A stretch of 64,000 nt of DNA from Shinisaurus crocodilurus (Eukaryota; Chordata; Lepidosauria; Squamata; Shinisauridae), in NCBI GenBank assembly GCA_021292165.1, contig JAHFWL010000248.1, forward strand, positions 310,001 to 374,000, in the 5' to 3' direction. The notes under the pieces are model-generated. The model worked only from the letters and a program-made list of their open reading frames with translations. It was not told where the DNA came from and searched no databases. This document shows positions 35,183 to 46,518 of the stretch, in pieces. The position numbers were made by a program, and so were the translations under genes. The first letter of the stretch is position 1. Every line of letters begins with the position of its first letter.

Positions 35183-35514
35183 ATGTATATATTCTGGAAT
35201 ATGGTACGTGATTCTTTTGTGATTGATATTATCAAAAAAATGTAGTACTTCTGCCACTGTCTAGTAGGCTAAGAGATTAAAGAATAAAGTGCCTTTATAA
35301 TAATAAGCCTGAATGCTTTGAATACATTACATTCTATTAACTCATATATCATTATTTTAATTCATAAAGTGCTTGGGAAAAGAGCATAATAAACACTTTT
35401 TGTGATTATTCATGGATGTCTATTGAGATATCTTCTGCCAGATGAAAGTTTGCATTTAACTAACTTTTTCCTGGTAAGGCCCATGTGTCTTTATCAGCTG
35501 CCTGACATGGCCAA

Positions 35515-38430
35515 ATAAAATTTATTTTGAAAATGTTAGCAAGATCCACACAAAAAAAGAAAGAAAAAAGTATAGTTGGGGCAATTAAAGATAAAAAAGG
35601 GAAAGGACATAATTTAATGCAGGACAAATTAAAAATATTTCATGAATTTTATTCAGAATTGTACAAGGCTGGAGATTGTACGGAAGAGAGGATTAATGAG
35701 TATAGAGGAAAGCATTTTAAAATTAGACTAGTGGATGAAGATAGAGAAATTATGGAACAACCTTTTTCAGAATTGGAAATAGAATATGCAATAAATAAAC
35801 TGAAAGAGGGTAAGACCCCTGGACTGGATGGTTTAGGGGCTGAATACTACAAGGTCTTTAAGAAAATGTTGGTTCCAAGACTAAAGAGGTTATTTAATGA
35901 TATTTTTTTGAAGGGGGGAGAGATCCCCTCTTCATGGAAGCAATCTAAGATTATTTTAATCCCGAAGCCAGAGAAGGACTTAACGGAGCCAGGTTCCTAT
36001 AGACCCATTTCCTTAATAAATCATGATGCAAAATTGATGACAGCAATATTAGCGAGAAGGATGAACAAGTTTATTACTAAATATGTCGGGATAGACCAAT
36101 GTGGTTTTATGCAAGGAAGACAAATGGCAGATTTAACAAGAAGCGTTTTAAATATACCGTAATATATTTAATAAAGAAAAATAAATTGAGAGCAGGGGTA
36201 ATAGCGTTAGATATTTTCAAAGCCTTTGATTGCGTGGAATGGCCAGCATTAAAAAGTTTAATTAAAATTATGGGGTTTGGAGAAAGATTTAGAGGAGTAG
36301 TTAATCAATTGTATTCAAAAAATGTTTCATCAGTTGTAGTAAATGATGGTTTAACAGAGCAAATTTACCTAGGTCGAGGAACTAGACAAGGACGTCCCCT
36401 TTCGCCTATTTTGTTTGCATTGGTAATGGAGATTTTAGCAAATGTATTTAGAGAAGATAGAAATATAGGCGGGATAGGGATTAGGGAGAAGATAAAAATA
36501 AATCTTTTTGCAGATGATACTCTTTTGACAATCGAAAACCCTATGGAAAATATGGATAGAGTGGAGAATCATTTAAAGGAGTTCGGGGAAGTAACGGGGC
36601 TACAGATTAATTGGGATAAATCTAAATTTTTGTTGTTTAACTATAGTAAAAGAGAAGAGATTGAAATGTGTAAAAAAAAAAAGTAATTATAAGATTAATA
36701 ATGTAATTAAATATTTAGGAATTGTAATTCCAAAAGATATAGATAAATTGGGAGATCAGAATTATAGGAAATTAAAGAATGAGGTAAAGAATAAAATAGA
36801 GTATTAAAAAATTGGACTTTCCTGGTTTGGTAGAATTGCTTTGATTAAAATGAAGATTTTGCCAAAGATAAATTTTTTATTTCGGATGATACCAAGTGCG
36901 ATATCAGATAAGGAACTTAAAGATTGGCAATCAATTATTAATACATATTGTAATGGAGGGAAAAAATCTAGGATTACTAAAACAAGATGGTATAAAGCAC
37001 AAAAAGTAGGGGGTTTGGGTTTGCCGAATTTAAAATGGCATTATATAGCGAATCAGTTAAGACATATAGTGGATATTATAGCACGCCCTAAAGAAATAAT
37101 GTGGTTGGAGTTAGAAACATGTGAACTACGTAGTACTTTGGGGAATATTTTTTTTTCAAAAAAATAATAATAAACTGATAAAAAATATAGACAACCCTTT
37201 TGTAAGAAATTTGTTAATGATTTGGGGTACTATGAAGAGCATATTTATACCAGGGATATCTCCATTAACTAGGGCGGTAGCTCTTAAGGGTTTTCCTGAA
37301 AACTTAAGATTAGAGCTGGAGGGTAAACTAAGAGAAGAAAGGGTTATTAGATTGACCGATTGGGTGGAAAAGATGGGGACTAGAGATCAAATAATGGAAA
37401 TTGTTGGGAGAAGAAGATTATCGTGGTTAAATTTACTACAGTTAGAACAGTGGTCGAAGAAATGGAAAAGGAAAACTGAGTACGAGAGAGATTTAACTAA
37501 TTTTGAAAAGATGGTCATGTCTAGAGACGGCCTACCAGGTAATGCATCAACAAGAGGTATAACAAGGGATTTATATAGATTGATTCAAAAAGCAAAAGAA
37601 CAAGAGGATCAGCTTAAGACAGTATGGGATAATGAATTTGAAGAGGTGACCTCGAAGGTGGGGTGGAACAATATATGGGATAGACGGATTGTGAAAATGA
37701 TGTCAATTAGGATAAAGGAAAATTTTTATAAACTGATTTGGAGATGGTATTTAACTCCAGTAAGATTAAATAGAATAGATAATAATTGTTCTGCATTATG
37801 TTGGAGAGGATGTCAGGAAAAAGGGACATATGCTCATATGTGGTGGAGTTGTAAAAATGTATTGGTGTTTTGGCGAGAGGTTTTTACAGAAATATCAAAA
37901 ATTATTGGTACTAATTTAGAGGTCTGTCCAAAATTAGCATTGTTATCAATAACTGAGAAGCTTTTTGTGATCAAAATATGAAGGAGTTAATTGTAAACTT
38001 GTTAACTGCGGCCAGGCTAATGATAGCGAGAGAAATTGGAAAGTACAACATGTTTTCCTAATAACAGACTGGTATAAGGAAGTTTGGGACATAGCCCTAA
38101 ATGATAAACTAACTAGTAGTATCAAATGCAAAAAAGGATTGCTAAAGAAGAATAATTTTATGGAGATATGGAATCAATTACTAGACTATGTATTAATAAA
38201 GGGGAAGGGTAACATGCCTTGTCAGGATATGTTATATTTTTGGAATTTAGACTTTATTTGATCAAGAGGATAGAAGTATATTAATTGGTCCCTTGGAGGG
38301 TGGGGGGGGCACTTTATGATTTATTGTATGTTGATTATGTTATATTTGTGTGATAATTTTGTATTTTGTTAAATATATTTTTTGTGTTATAATTTGTTTT
38401 GAAAAATAAATAAAATATTTAAAAAAAATA
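35515..38430 (+). mobile_element. L1-type LINE, 5'-truncated, ORF2 remnant
   Basis: Plus-strand frames at 35527-36162, 36099-36686, 36841-37167 and 37121-37981 together read as L1-clade ORF2. They show KLKEGKTPGLDGLGAEYYK, PGSYRPISLINHDAKL, QCGFMQGRQ, RT motif A LDIFKAFDCVEW, motif B RQGRPLSPILFAL and motif C NLFADD. A C-terminal cysteine motif, CWRGCQEKGTYAHMWWSCK, follows. Frameshifts near 36130, 36690 and 37140 and several stops inactivate it. No endonuclease remains. It ends in an AT-rich tail at about 38400-38430. It is inserted in sense opposite to NTN4. Confidence 0.92.
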
Positions 38431-38865
38431 AAAATTATTTTATCATTTCGTCTCCATGTCAGGAAAATCTTTACCTGTTAAACTGCTGCCACTTAAAAGG
38501 ATTGGAGCCCTGCCAGAAAAAGCTGGCAATTCTAGCTCTTGCCAGAGTGCAGGACAATCAAAATGTTACATTAAAGATTTCTTATTAGCAGGAGACACAG
38601 CCCTTTATTCCTGTAAACCCAAGGGCTTTGTAATATACGTACATGTAGAAAAGTACTTTGTAATTTACTCTAGATTGCTTATTTTCTTGGAGGGAGTAAG
38701 AACAGCTGTAGTTCTCAGAAAACAGCAAATGAGGTGGCAAACCTGTTACTGTGTCATACTGCTTCAGGCTCATCCTATTGAATGCTTCGCTATTTAAAAA
38801 CAAATAAACCATACATAGAAAACTAGATATCAGGAGGAAATTCAGTGAGCAATTTAATATCTGTA

Positions 38866-38914
38866 TCTATCTATCTATCTATCTATCTATATCTATCTAT
38901 CTATCTATCTATCG
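38866..38914 (+). repeat. (ATCT)n microsatellite
   Basis: About twelve tetranucleotide units with one slip. Confidence 0.95.
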
Positions 38915-39266
38915 AGGAGCATTCATTTGTGTGAACTTGCCAGCCTGAAGTTGTACAACACATTGCATTGTAACAGCCACAGTGGCATCCTATTGTGAGG
39001 CAAGTGAGGTTGAGTTTCCAGCACTGCTTCTCCTGCCTCTCAAACCTCCTGTGCTCTCCCCTATAACTTTCTGCTAGAGCAAATATGTACAACATGCTAG
39101 GTATATTGACCTAGTACCAGTGGCTTTTATAATTCTGCATTTGGGACCATAAGTGGCCTCACCCTACTCTTCATTCTCCCAATCAGAGCAGTTCTGCTGA
39201 TAATTTTCATTGGTAACTGTTGGAAATACTAGGGCAGTTGAATAATATATATTAATTTTAACTCAC

Positions 39267-39335
39267 CATATGTATATTTCATGCCACAGAAGATCTTGGA
39301 ATTTCGTAAAACTTGGTCTTTACATTCACATTTTC
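39267..39335 (-). CDS. NTN4: NTN4 exon: start of the NTR domain
   Basis: A 69-bp exon, phase 1 on both sides, with acceptor TGATAG| and donor |GTGAGT. It encodes (G)KCECKDQVLRNSKIFCGMKYTY. This is the beginning of the NTR domain, with the KCECK cysteines and the FCGMKY segment conserved in netrin-4. It is too short for gene finders that rely on open frames, and was recognised by sequence and matching phase. Confidence 0.95.
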
Positions 39336-39773
39336 CTATCAAAACAGAAAAATACCTCCACCTTTGAATCACCATTTGATGAAATCTTCCAACTAACATT
39401 ATTTCATATTGGTGTCACCACGTGAATTACACGGGGCAGTATTCAACGGTGTATTCACCGTTGAGTATTCAACTCAAATAGCACTAGCGGAGCTCCACCA
39501 AATCTTTCTGTTGTACAAGCAGTTGCCCATTACACTTGCACAACCAGTTGCACCCTTTCTCCTGGCATTTATATAACATCTGAAAAAGGTTCCCGTCTTT
39601 CAGTTATTAACTATGTATGGAGGGTTTTGAAATTGTAAAGCATTGCAATTTTCATGGTGATCTTCATTGTGCATATTTTAAAATATGCTATAATGTGAAT
39701 TTGTATTGCAATAAGTGAAAGTGAAAGGCAAATCAAGTCCCTGAAGTTACCATCAGTGGCATATATATATAGG

Positions 39774-40185
39774 ATAATCATAGAATCATAGAATCATAGA
39801 AAAGTAGAGTCCAACCCCCTGCTCAATGCAGGAATCCAGGTCAAAGCATCTCTGACAGATGGCTGTCCAGCTGCACCTTGAATGCCTCCAGAGTGGGAGA
39901 GCCCACGACCTCCCTAGGTAGTTGATTCCATTGTCTTATTGCTCTGACAGTCAGGAAATTTTTCCTGATGTTTAGGTGGAATCTAGGTTCCTGTAACTTG
40001 AGCCCATTATTCCGTGTCCTGCAAACTGGGAGGATCGAGAAGAGATCCTTGCCCTCCTCTGTGTGACATCCCTTCAAATACTGAAAGATTTATATCTCAT
40101 CTCCCCTCATCTCCTCTTCTGAAGGCTAAACATGCCCAGTTCTTTCAGTCTCTCCTCATAGGGCCTTGTTTCCAGATGTTGTTTC
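39774..40185 (-). mobile_element. CR1 LINE 3' end
   Basis: The (AATCATAG)n tail at the left is followed on the minus strand by the C-terminus of CR1 ORF2. Frame 39841-40077 reads NGLKLQEPRFHLNIRKNFLT and AIRQWNQLPREVVGSPTLEA, the typical CR1 ending. It is 5'-truncated. Confidence 0.92.
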
Positions 40186-40436
40186 TGATTCAGCAAGTGG
40201 AGGTAGCAGAGGCAAATCTTACTCCTCCCCCCCAGGAGGATTTCCTGGCTCTCCAATTGCCAACCCACAGGCAAAAGAGAGGCCTGCAGTGAGTGGAGGT
40301 TTTGCCAGTGGAACTTGCTGACTGACCACTTTGCAGTATGAGGAAGGCCTTGTCATATCACCTTTCTTTTCTTCCTCAACATGGCTCTCCTGTAAAACTT
40401 ATTGCTGACCTTGGATTGTTTCAAGTGACTAACAGG

Positions 40437-40845
40437 ACCGGTGCAGGGCAGCTTGGCGCCCTAGGCGAAATGATATTTAGCGCTCCCCCTCTCGTGCCGT
40501 GGGGGGGGCCCTCTGGAGCAAAGCAGCCCTGCTCTGCAAACCCCCCCCGCGCCGCCACCACCACCACCAACCTACCTTCCCCCCGCCCTGGCTGCCGCCG
40601 CCTCCGAGAAGGAGGAAGTGACGTGACAACGGGACCCCCGCGCTCTGTTTTTTGCAGGGGAAACCAGCTGGTTCCTCCCGCCAAAACAACATGGGCGGGG
40701 CTCCGGAAGCGACACGACGTGGAGAAGGTAGGGGTTGGGGGGTGGTGATGGGGGCCGGCGGCGTGGGCGGGTGGGGAGGCGTGGCGGCGGTGGGCGGGGA
40801 GGCGGAGGCCTGGCGGGGGCAGTGGTGGGCGGGGAGTGTGTTAGT
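40437..40845. mobile_element. truncated hAT element of the CAGGACCGG family
   Basis: The left end CAGGACCGGTGCAGGGCAGC and the first 100 bp match the 29507-30021 element in reverse. The GC-rich interior with the shared module (GGAAGTGACGTG, GGACCCCCGCGCTCTGTTTT at 40613-40690) follows. The second terminus is missing and no target duplication is seen, so the right boundary is approximate. Confidence 0.8.
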
Positions 40846-40859
40846 GTGGCTGGGTTCAT

Positions 40860-41205
40860 ACATCATGGCAACCCAAAATTCAACAACCCATACCATGGGT
40901 TAGCATTATGTGCAAAGCAGGCCAATGTGACTCACTGGGCCAGTTCACATATAACAGTGGCAAATCTTGGGTTAATTAACCCACAATTTGCCAGGATGTG
41001 CATTGTGTGCAATCAGCTTCTGTTTTCTGAAAACAACCTCTGATTGGCTCGAATGGAGGCTGTGAGCATGACATGTGAACTGATGGGTTGTTTAGGGGCT
41101 CAACAACCCAGTGGTTATGCCAGCCACAAACCATGGGTCCCTTTGAATCGTGGGTTAAATAACCCATAATTTGCTGTAATTGCATGCAAACCAGGTCATA
41201 GAATA
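40860..41205. mobile_element. palindromic MITE-like repeat
   Basis: ATGGCAACCC...AACAACCCATACCATGGG at the left and GTGGGTTAAATAACCCATAA, ATGCAAACCAGGTC at the right fold on each other imperfectly. Internal TTGGGTTAATTAACCCACAA is a palindromic motif shared with 30319-30690. Confidence 0.55.
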
Positions 41206-43366
41206 CTTTCATTTCCCATGGGTGAGATCCCAGTGTAGTAAAAAGGTGGAGAAAAATAGCATGCTGCCCACAGGCTTTTAAAAAACACACACCTTTGCTT
41301 TATTTAATTATTGGGCAGAGTACAATGAGCTTATAGTCAACAAATACAATAAAGCACAACTATTCGAACAAAAATGAAACTGTGTTCCCATTCTTGTCTG
41401 AGTTACAGCAGAATGTTCTTAGAGCACCCCTCATTTAATTAGATTCGTCCAAAAAGATGTTTGGGATATTGGAAATTTGTTGGCCACCATCCCTTTGTTG
41501 ACAAATGCAATGAAAAGAAGCAGCCCACTGGCTTTGACAGCTCTTCCAGCAGTAAATCAAAGTAAGAGAGGAGAAATACTCACAATACATGGAATTACTC
41601 ATGCTACATTAACTTGAAGTAGTAAGTTAACCCTTCAATTCAGAGTCCATTCAGAATGCATAAAAAACTGGGCTGGGAAGGAATAGATATACTACCATCT
41701 GAATGTCCTTAAGAAGGCCCACTTCATCCTTTAAAATCTATGGACGTATTTCACCTCTTCCTTTCAGCTCTATAGCAATATCTTATATGTAACTGCTTAA
41801 ATTCCTATATAGCTGTACCCTCAAGCACATGGATAGTATCAGAGAATTCAAAGTGAATAACAGAGTGATCCTATGGCCCCTAGACAGTGTCTAGAGGGCT
41901 TTTGGATTTTTTGGATTCTCAAATCTGAGGTCAGAAAAGCCCCTCCCTCCACAGCCAGCGCAGAAAGAACTGCACTGGCTGCTTCTCTGAGGTCAGAAAA
42001 GCAACCTTGGAGAAGGGGTTTAGAGGGCATTCCAGGGGGAGGGAAGGGGAGGAGACCTGTGCTGCCAAGATATGATGTATCCTGGCGGTGCCTCAGCTTC
42101 CTTTTCTCCTGCTCCAAAGCACCACAGTTAGACGGCCCAAATAGGCCATCTAGCTGCTTTACAGAGCGAGAGGAGAGCAGAGGTGACCTTTGCCTCTATG
42201 CTCCTTACACTCTGCATAGGATGTCCATAATCCTCCCGAGTTCAGAGGGCTATGGGCATCGCCATTGGATTAGTATCTAAATCTAATACATCACCTTAAA
42301 TGTATTAGTATCTAAATATAGCTAAATGCTCAATGACAAAGGTCAACATTTTTGTTTCTTAAAATAAAGGATTAAAGTACAAAACATTACTCCAGGCTAA
42401 ATATATATGATATAAGATCTAGGCCTGAAAGTTATCACTGTATACAAAATCAGTATGAGAAAGATAAATATTGCTATTTAAAGTTAGGTGAATATAAAAA
42501 TAGACGTTTTCTGATGAGATTTATTCATTTCCTCATGCATAGTCTAAAATTGGCGTTAAGTAAAATGTTACTTGAACAGAGCCACTACTGCTTTTTAAAC
42601 CTCCGATGCAGGTAATATGCATTTGATACCTAGGGATGCTAAAAAAAATATCTCTTCATCTGAACTTTCCCCCAGATTTTAGGGGTTTTTGCAAGGAACA
42701 GAGAGGGGATTCTGTTTCTTTGGGGGGGGGAGCAGCAAGGACCAATCAACACTTAATTGAGAATCACCTGACCATGACACAGTATATCTTTAAGCAAAGC
42801 CACAATGGGGACTGGATCCTTGACCCAAAAGCCAGCCTGGTGGTACAATGACACCAGGCTACAAAGCAGCTTACTTTTGGGTACATTTGGAATCAGGTTG
42901 CAAATCATCTAGTGTTTGCTCATTAAGTTCTTCCTTTTTCTATGAAAAAAATGTACAAAAATGTGTGTAATGAATGTTATACTTTTTTTTAAAAGTATGT
43001 GCCTTAGAGTTGAATGTTATACTTTTTAAAAAAGTATTTTTTCTTAGAGTGCTTCAGATGAGGCTTTCATTGTGCAATCACTGTACTTCATTCATATTCA
43101 ATTAAATTCAATTTTTATTATACGGTCACGGACCCAACAAAAACAATATCGGACATCATGAAACGGATAAAAACATCATTAAACGGATAAAAATGGATTT
43201 AAAAATAATGATTTAAAATCATTAAATCATTATACAACAACAAACATTATTAAAACATACACCAGTTTAAAACATCTTTAGATAACCAAAAACAAGATCC
43301 TACTATTGAAGGGAAAAATAGAATAGCTGTACGATGTGTATCTGGAAGCACCATAAATGTCTATAA

Positions 43367-45921
43367 CAGGGGTCTCCAACCTTTTTGGAATATGGGCACA
43401 TTTGAGAATTTGAGAAACTCCTGTGGGCACCACCATAAAATGCCTAATCAGTGGATCGTTACTTTGCCATCTACCTGTCGTGTCTATGGATCTTAGGCTG
43501 CGTCTTATTCAGCAAGAACTTTGCTTCATGCCTATTGGACACCGCCATCTCTTTAATAAGGGATTCGCTAATTTGGCTAATTGCTGACAGTGCAATTCAG
43601 CTAATGTTTCTTTTAAGCATATGTTTTGTTAATGTCCAGTAGTTACTTCTTTTCATTTCATTTCATTTATTTCATTTCTATACCGCCCCACAGCCGAAGC
43701 TCTCTGGGCGGTTCACAATAGTTTGTACATAAAAACAATAAAAGCATACAAAATAGTTTAAAAGATTAAAAACCAAATTTAAAAACACAGTTTAAAATAA
43801 ATAACAACCCCAAAGTTAATAAAACTAAGCCTACAGGTGACAATTCCCCCCCCCGTGCTATTTTGAGCTCTTAACTATTAAATGCCTTGGCATAGAGGGA
43901 AGTCTTAACCTGGTGCAGAAAAGATAGTAAGGTTGGCGCCAGGCAGGTCTCAGTGGGGAGCTTATTCCATAATTGGGGGGCTACCACTGAGAAGGCCCTC
44001 CTCCTCGTTGCCACCAACGGAGCCTCTCTTGGAGGTGGCAGTCGGAGGAGGGCCCCAGATGTTGAGCGTAGTGTCCGGGTAGATTGCGGTTGGGAGAGAC
44101 GTTCCGTCAGGTATTGTGGTCCTAAGCCATGTAGGGCTTTATAGGTTAAAAACCAGCACCTTGAATTCGGCTCGGCCGGAAGCATATTGGCAGCCAGTGC
44201 AAACGGGCCAGAACTGGTGTAATGTGCTCGGACCTTCCGGTCCCCGCAATAAGCCTGGCTGCCGCATTTCGCACAAGCTCCAGCTTCCGAACAGTCTTCA
44301 AAGGCAGCTCCACGTAGAGTACATTGCAGTAGTCTAGTTTAGAGATCACCAGAGCGTAGATTACTGAGACCAGGCTATCCCTGTCCAGATAGGGGCATAG
44401 CTGGGACACCAGCCGAAGCTGGTAGAAGGCACTCCTTGCCACTGAGGCCACTTGAGCCTCAAGTGACAAAGATGGCTCCAGGAGCACCCCCAAGCTACGA
44501 ACCTTCTCCTTCAAGGGGAGTGCAACCCCATCCAGAACAGGTTGAACACCCTCCATCCGGTCAAAGGAACCACCCACTAACAGCATCTCAGTCTTGTCTG
44601 GATTGAGCCTCGGTTTGTTAGCCCTCATCCAGTCCATTGTGCCAGCCAGGCACCGGTTCAGCACATCCACAGCCTCACCTGCTGAAGATGAAAAGGAGAA
44701 ATAGAGCTGCGTGTCATCAGCGTACTGATGGCAATGAACTCCAAAACTCCGGATGACCCCACTCGGTGGTTTCATGTAGATATTAAATAGCATGGGGGAT
44801 AAGACCGACCCCTGAGGAACCCCATACTGGAAAGTCCATGGGGCCAAGCAATATTCCCCAAGCACCACCCTCTGGAGCCATCCATCCAAGTAGGAGCGAA
44901 ACCACTGCAATGCAGTGCCTCCTACCCCCAACTCAGACAGCCGCTCCAGAAGGATACCATGGTCGATGGTATCGAAAGCCGCTGAGAGATCCAGGAGTAT
45001 CAACAGGGTCGCACTCCCCCTGTCTCTCTCCCGACATAGGTCATCATACAGGGCGACCAAAGCTGTTTCTGTGCCAAAACCAGGCCTGAACCCCGACTGA
45101 AATCGATCCAGATAATCAGTCTCATCCAAGAGCTCCTGGAGCTGGTTGGCCACCAGCCGCTCAAGGACCTTGCCCAGAAAAGGAACATTCGCCACCGGCC
45201 TAAAGTTGTTAAGATCTTCTGGGTCCAGAGAGGGTTTCTTCAGGAGTGGTCTCACCACCGCCTGTTTCAGGTGGCATGGGACCACTCCCTCTTGCAAGGA
45301 GGCATTGATCACCTCTCTGGCCCAGCTGGCCGTTCCCTCCCTGCTAGTTTTTATAAGCCAAGAAGGGCAAGGATCCAGAACAGATGTGGTTGCACGACCA
45401 CGTGGTTCGTGGTTGCACGAACGGACGTGGTTTTAGGGGGGGCGTTATTACACAGATAAATGGAACAGTCTTTAGTATTCACTGATGTATGCACTCTTTT
45501 AAATTATGTACCTGCTTCATGGAAATTAACAAATGGTCAGTGTAAATGGATTCAGTTGCCCTTTTGACAGCTAAAATACTGATACTACAACTTTGGAAGG
45601 ATAAATACCTTGTATAATGCAATGGACTGAAGACCTTAGAATGCTTTCAGTATTTGAACTGGTGGCATATAGAATCCACCTTCAAACTGTTACTTATTTG
45701 ATTATTTGGTCCATTTTTGTTGATGCCTATGTATAATTCTAGAAAGTTGTATGTATTTCATACAAAATCCATGTACAAGTATTTTAAAAAATGGAGAAAA
45801 CAATTAAAAATAATAAAAATACAGGAGTCTGCAGGCGCCCCATTAGGGACCCCTTTGTGGGTGCCATAGGAGGTGTCTGCAGGTGCTATGGCTCCCATGG
45901 GAATCACATTGAGGACCCCTG
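43367..45921. mobile_element. hAT element interrupted by a LINE
   Basis: The ends CAGGGGTCTCCAACC and TTGAGGACCCCTG are inverted hAT termini, flanked by the perfect 8-bp duplication GTCTATAA (43359-43366 and 45922-45929). The hAT part outside the inserted LINE is about 290 bp on the left and 480 bp on the right and shows no transposase. Confidence 0.9.
43655..45440 (-). mobile_element. L2/CR1-group LINE, 5'-truncated, RT and C-terminus
   Basis: Minus frames 44146-45312 (388 codons: LNNFRPVANVPFLGKVLERL, LLILLDLSAAFDTIDHG, YGVPQGSVLSPMLFN, QYADDTQLY, LNPDKTEMLLVG) and 43871-44185 (C-terminus: KALHGLGPQYLTERLS, then APQLWNKLPTE) are separated by one frameshift near 44170. The 3' end is CATTTCTATACCGCCCC with a (TTTCA)n tail. 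It inserted into the hAT element above. The 5' junction near 45395-45430 has a duplicated GGTTGCACGA. Confidence 0.9.
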
Positions 45922-45935
45922 GTCTATAACCTTAT

Positions 45936-46103
45936 ATAACCTGTGTCCTCACTGTGGGAAGCTGTGTGGATCTAGAATTGGCCTCCACAGTCACTTACAG
46001 ACCCATCACTAGTCTACAATTTTTTTTAGAATTTCCTCCTTTTTATAATTTTCTTTTTGTAATTTTATCCTGGAAGACAATCTTACTCAGTCACGAGTGA
46101 TCA
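45936..46103 (+). mobile_element. 3' tip of the zinc-finger LINE
   Basis: The coding tail NLCPHCGKLCGSRIGLHSHL, then QTHH, stop, and the 3' end GACAATCTTACTCAGTCACG, AGTGATCACC match the LINEs at 16800 and 57308, in the opposite orientation and more diverged. It is truncated to about 170 bp. Confidence 0.9.
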
Positions 46104-46111
46104 CCTACTAC

Positions 46112-46257
46112 CAGGGCTTTTTTTCTGGTGGAACTCACCGGAACTGAGTTCCAGCACCTTTTCTTCTATTAATTGCATTACAATTTAATCGCCATCTACT
46201 CCCGAGGAAATGTAATCCAAGAGTTCCGGTACCCTTTTCTCCAGAAAAAAAGCACTG
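46112..46257. mobile_element. 146-bp hAT MITE
   Basis: The ends CAGGGCTTTTTTTCTGG and CCAGAAAAAAAGCACTG are near-perfect inverted repeats. The flanks are a perfect 8-bp duplication, CCTACTAC (46104-46111 and 46258-46265). It landed in the tail of the LINE fragment just upstream. Confidence 0.93.
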
Positions 46258-46402
46258 CCTACTACTATTTGTAGATTGATCTCAGAACTTTTTATTTTTC
46301 TTTCTTTTCAAAGCCAAAACAACTTTTTACTATATAGTCATAAATTCCTATTTAAAATGTTGTTAGTGGAGATAGCAAACAGGTCTGAGTCAATATCCTT
46401 AC

Positions 46403-46518
46403 CTGAATGTCGAAGGGCAGAGTATCCTTGTTCATCCTCCCACCCCCATGCTGGTTCACTCTTGTTATACGCAGAATAAAAACCAGGGATTTCATGGTAC
46501 CAGTCTATGTCTGCACTG
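46403..46518 (-). CDS. NTN4: NTN4 exon: linker between LE repeats and NTR domain
   Basis: 116 bp, phase 2 to phase 1, donor |GTAAGG. It encodes (S)SADIDWYHEIPGFYSAYNK, SEPAWGWEDEQGYSALRHS(G), the acidic and aromatic linker that follows the third laminin-EGF repeat in netrin-4. The acceptor reads TTTTAGCAG, so two AGs lie three bases apart. The first, TTTTAG|, gives 116 bp and the same residue count as I recall for mammalian netrin-4; the second would give 113 bp (end at 46515) and drop one serine. Confidence 0.94.

Larger units (their letters stand above)
32268..39266 (-). other. NTN4: NTN4 intron
   Basis: A 7.0-kb intron. The 33980-34075 stretch carries three related TCCTCTATTTGA units. LINE sequences and microsatellites are listed separately. 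Otherwise nothing is recognised at 32268-34950 or 38430-39266. Confidence 0.9.
39336..46402 (-). other. NTN4: NTN4 intron, transposon-rich
   Basis: A 7.1-kb intron, more than half made of the elements listed below. At 43085-43350 there is an A-rich repeat beginning TTTTTATTATACGGTCACGG that I cannot classify. A tandem duplication of GAATGTTATACTTTTT lies near 42975-43055. The interval 41206-43080 shows nothing else. Confidence 0.9.

Noticed and set aside
38866..38914. Regular repeats suggesting a CRISPR array
   Set aside because: It is a plain ATCT microsatellite; no repeat-spacer structure exists anywhere in the window.
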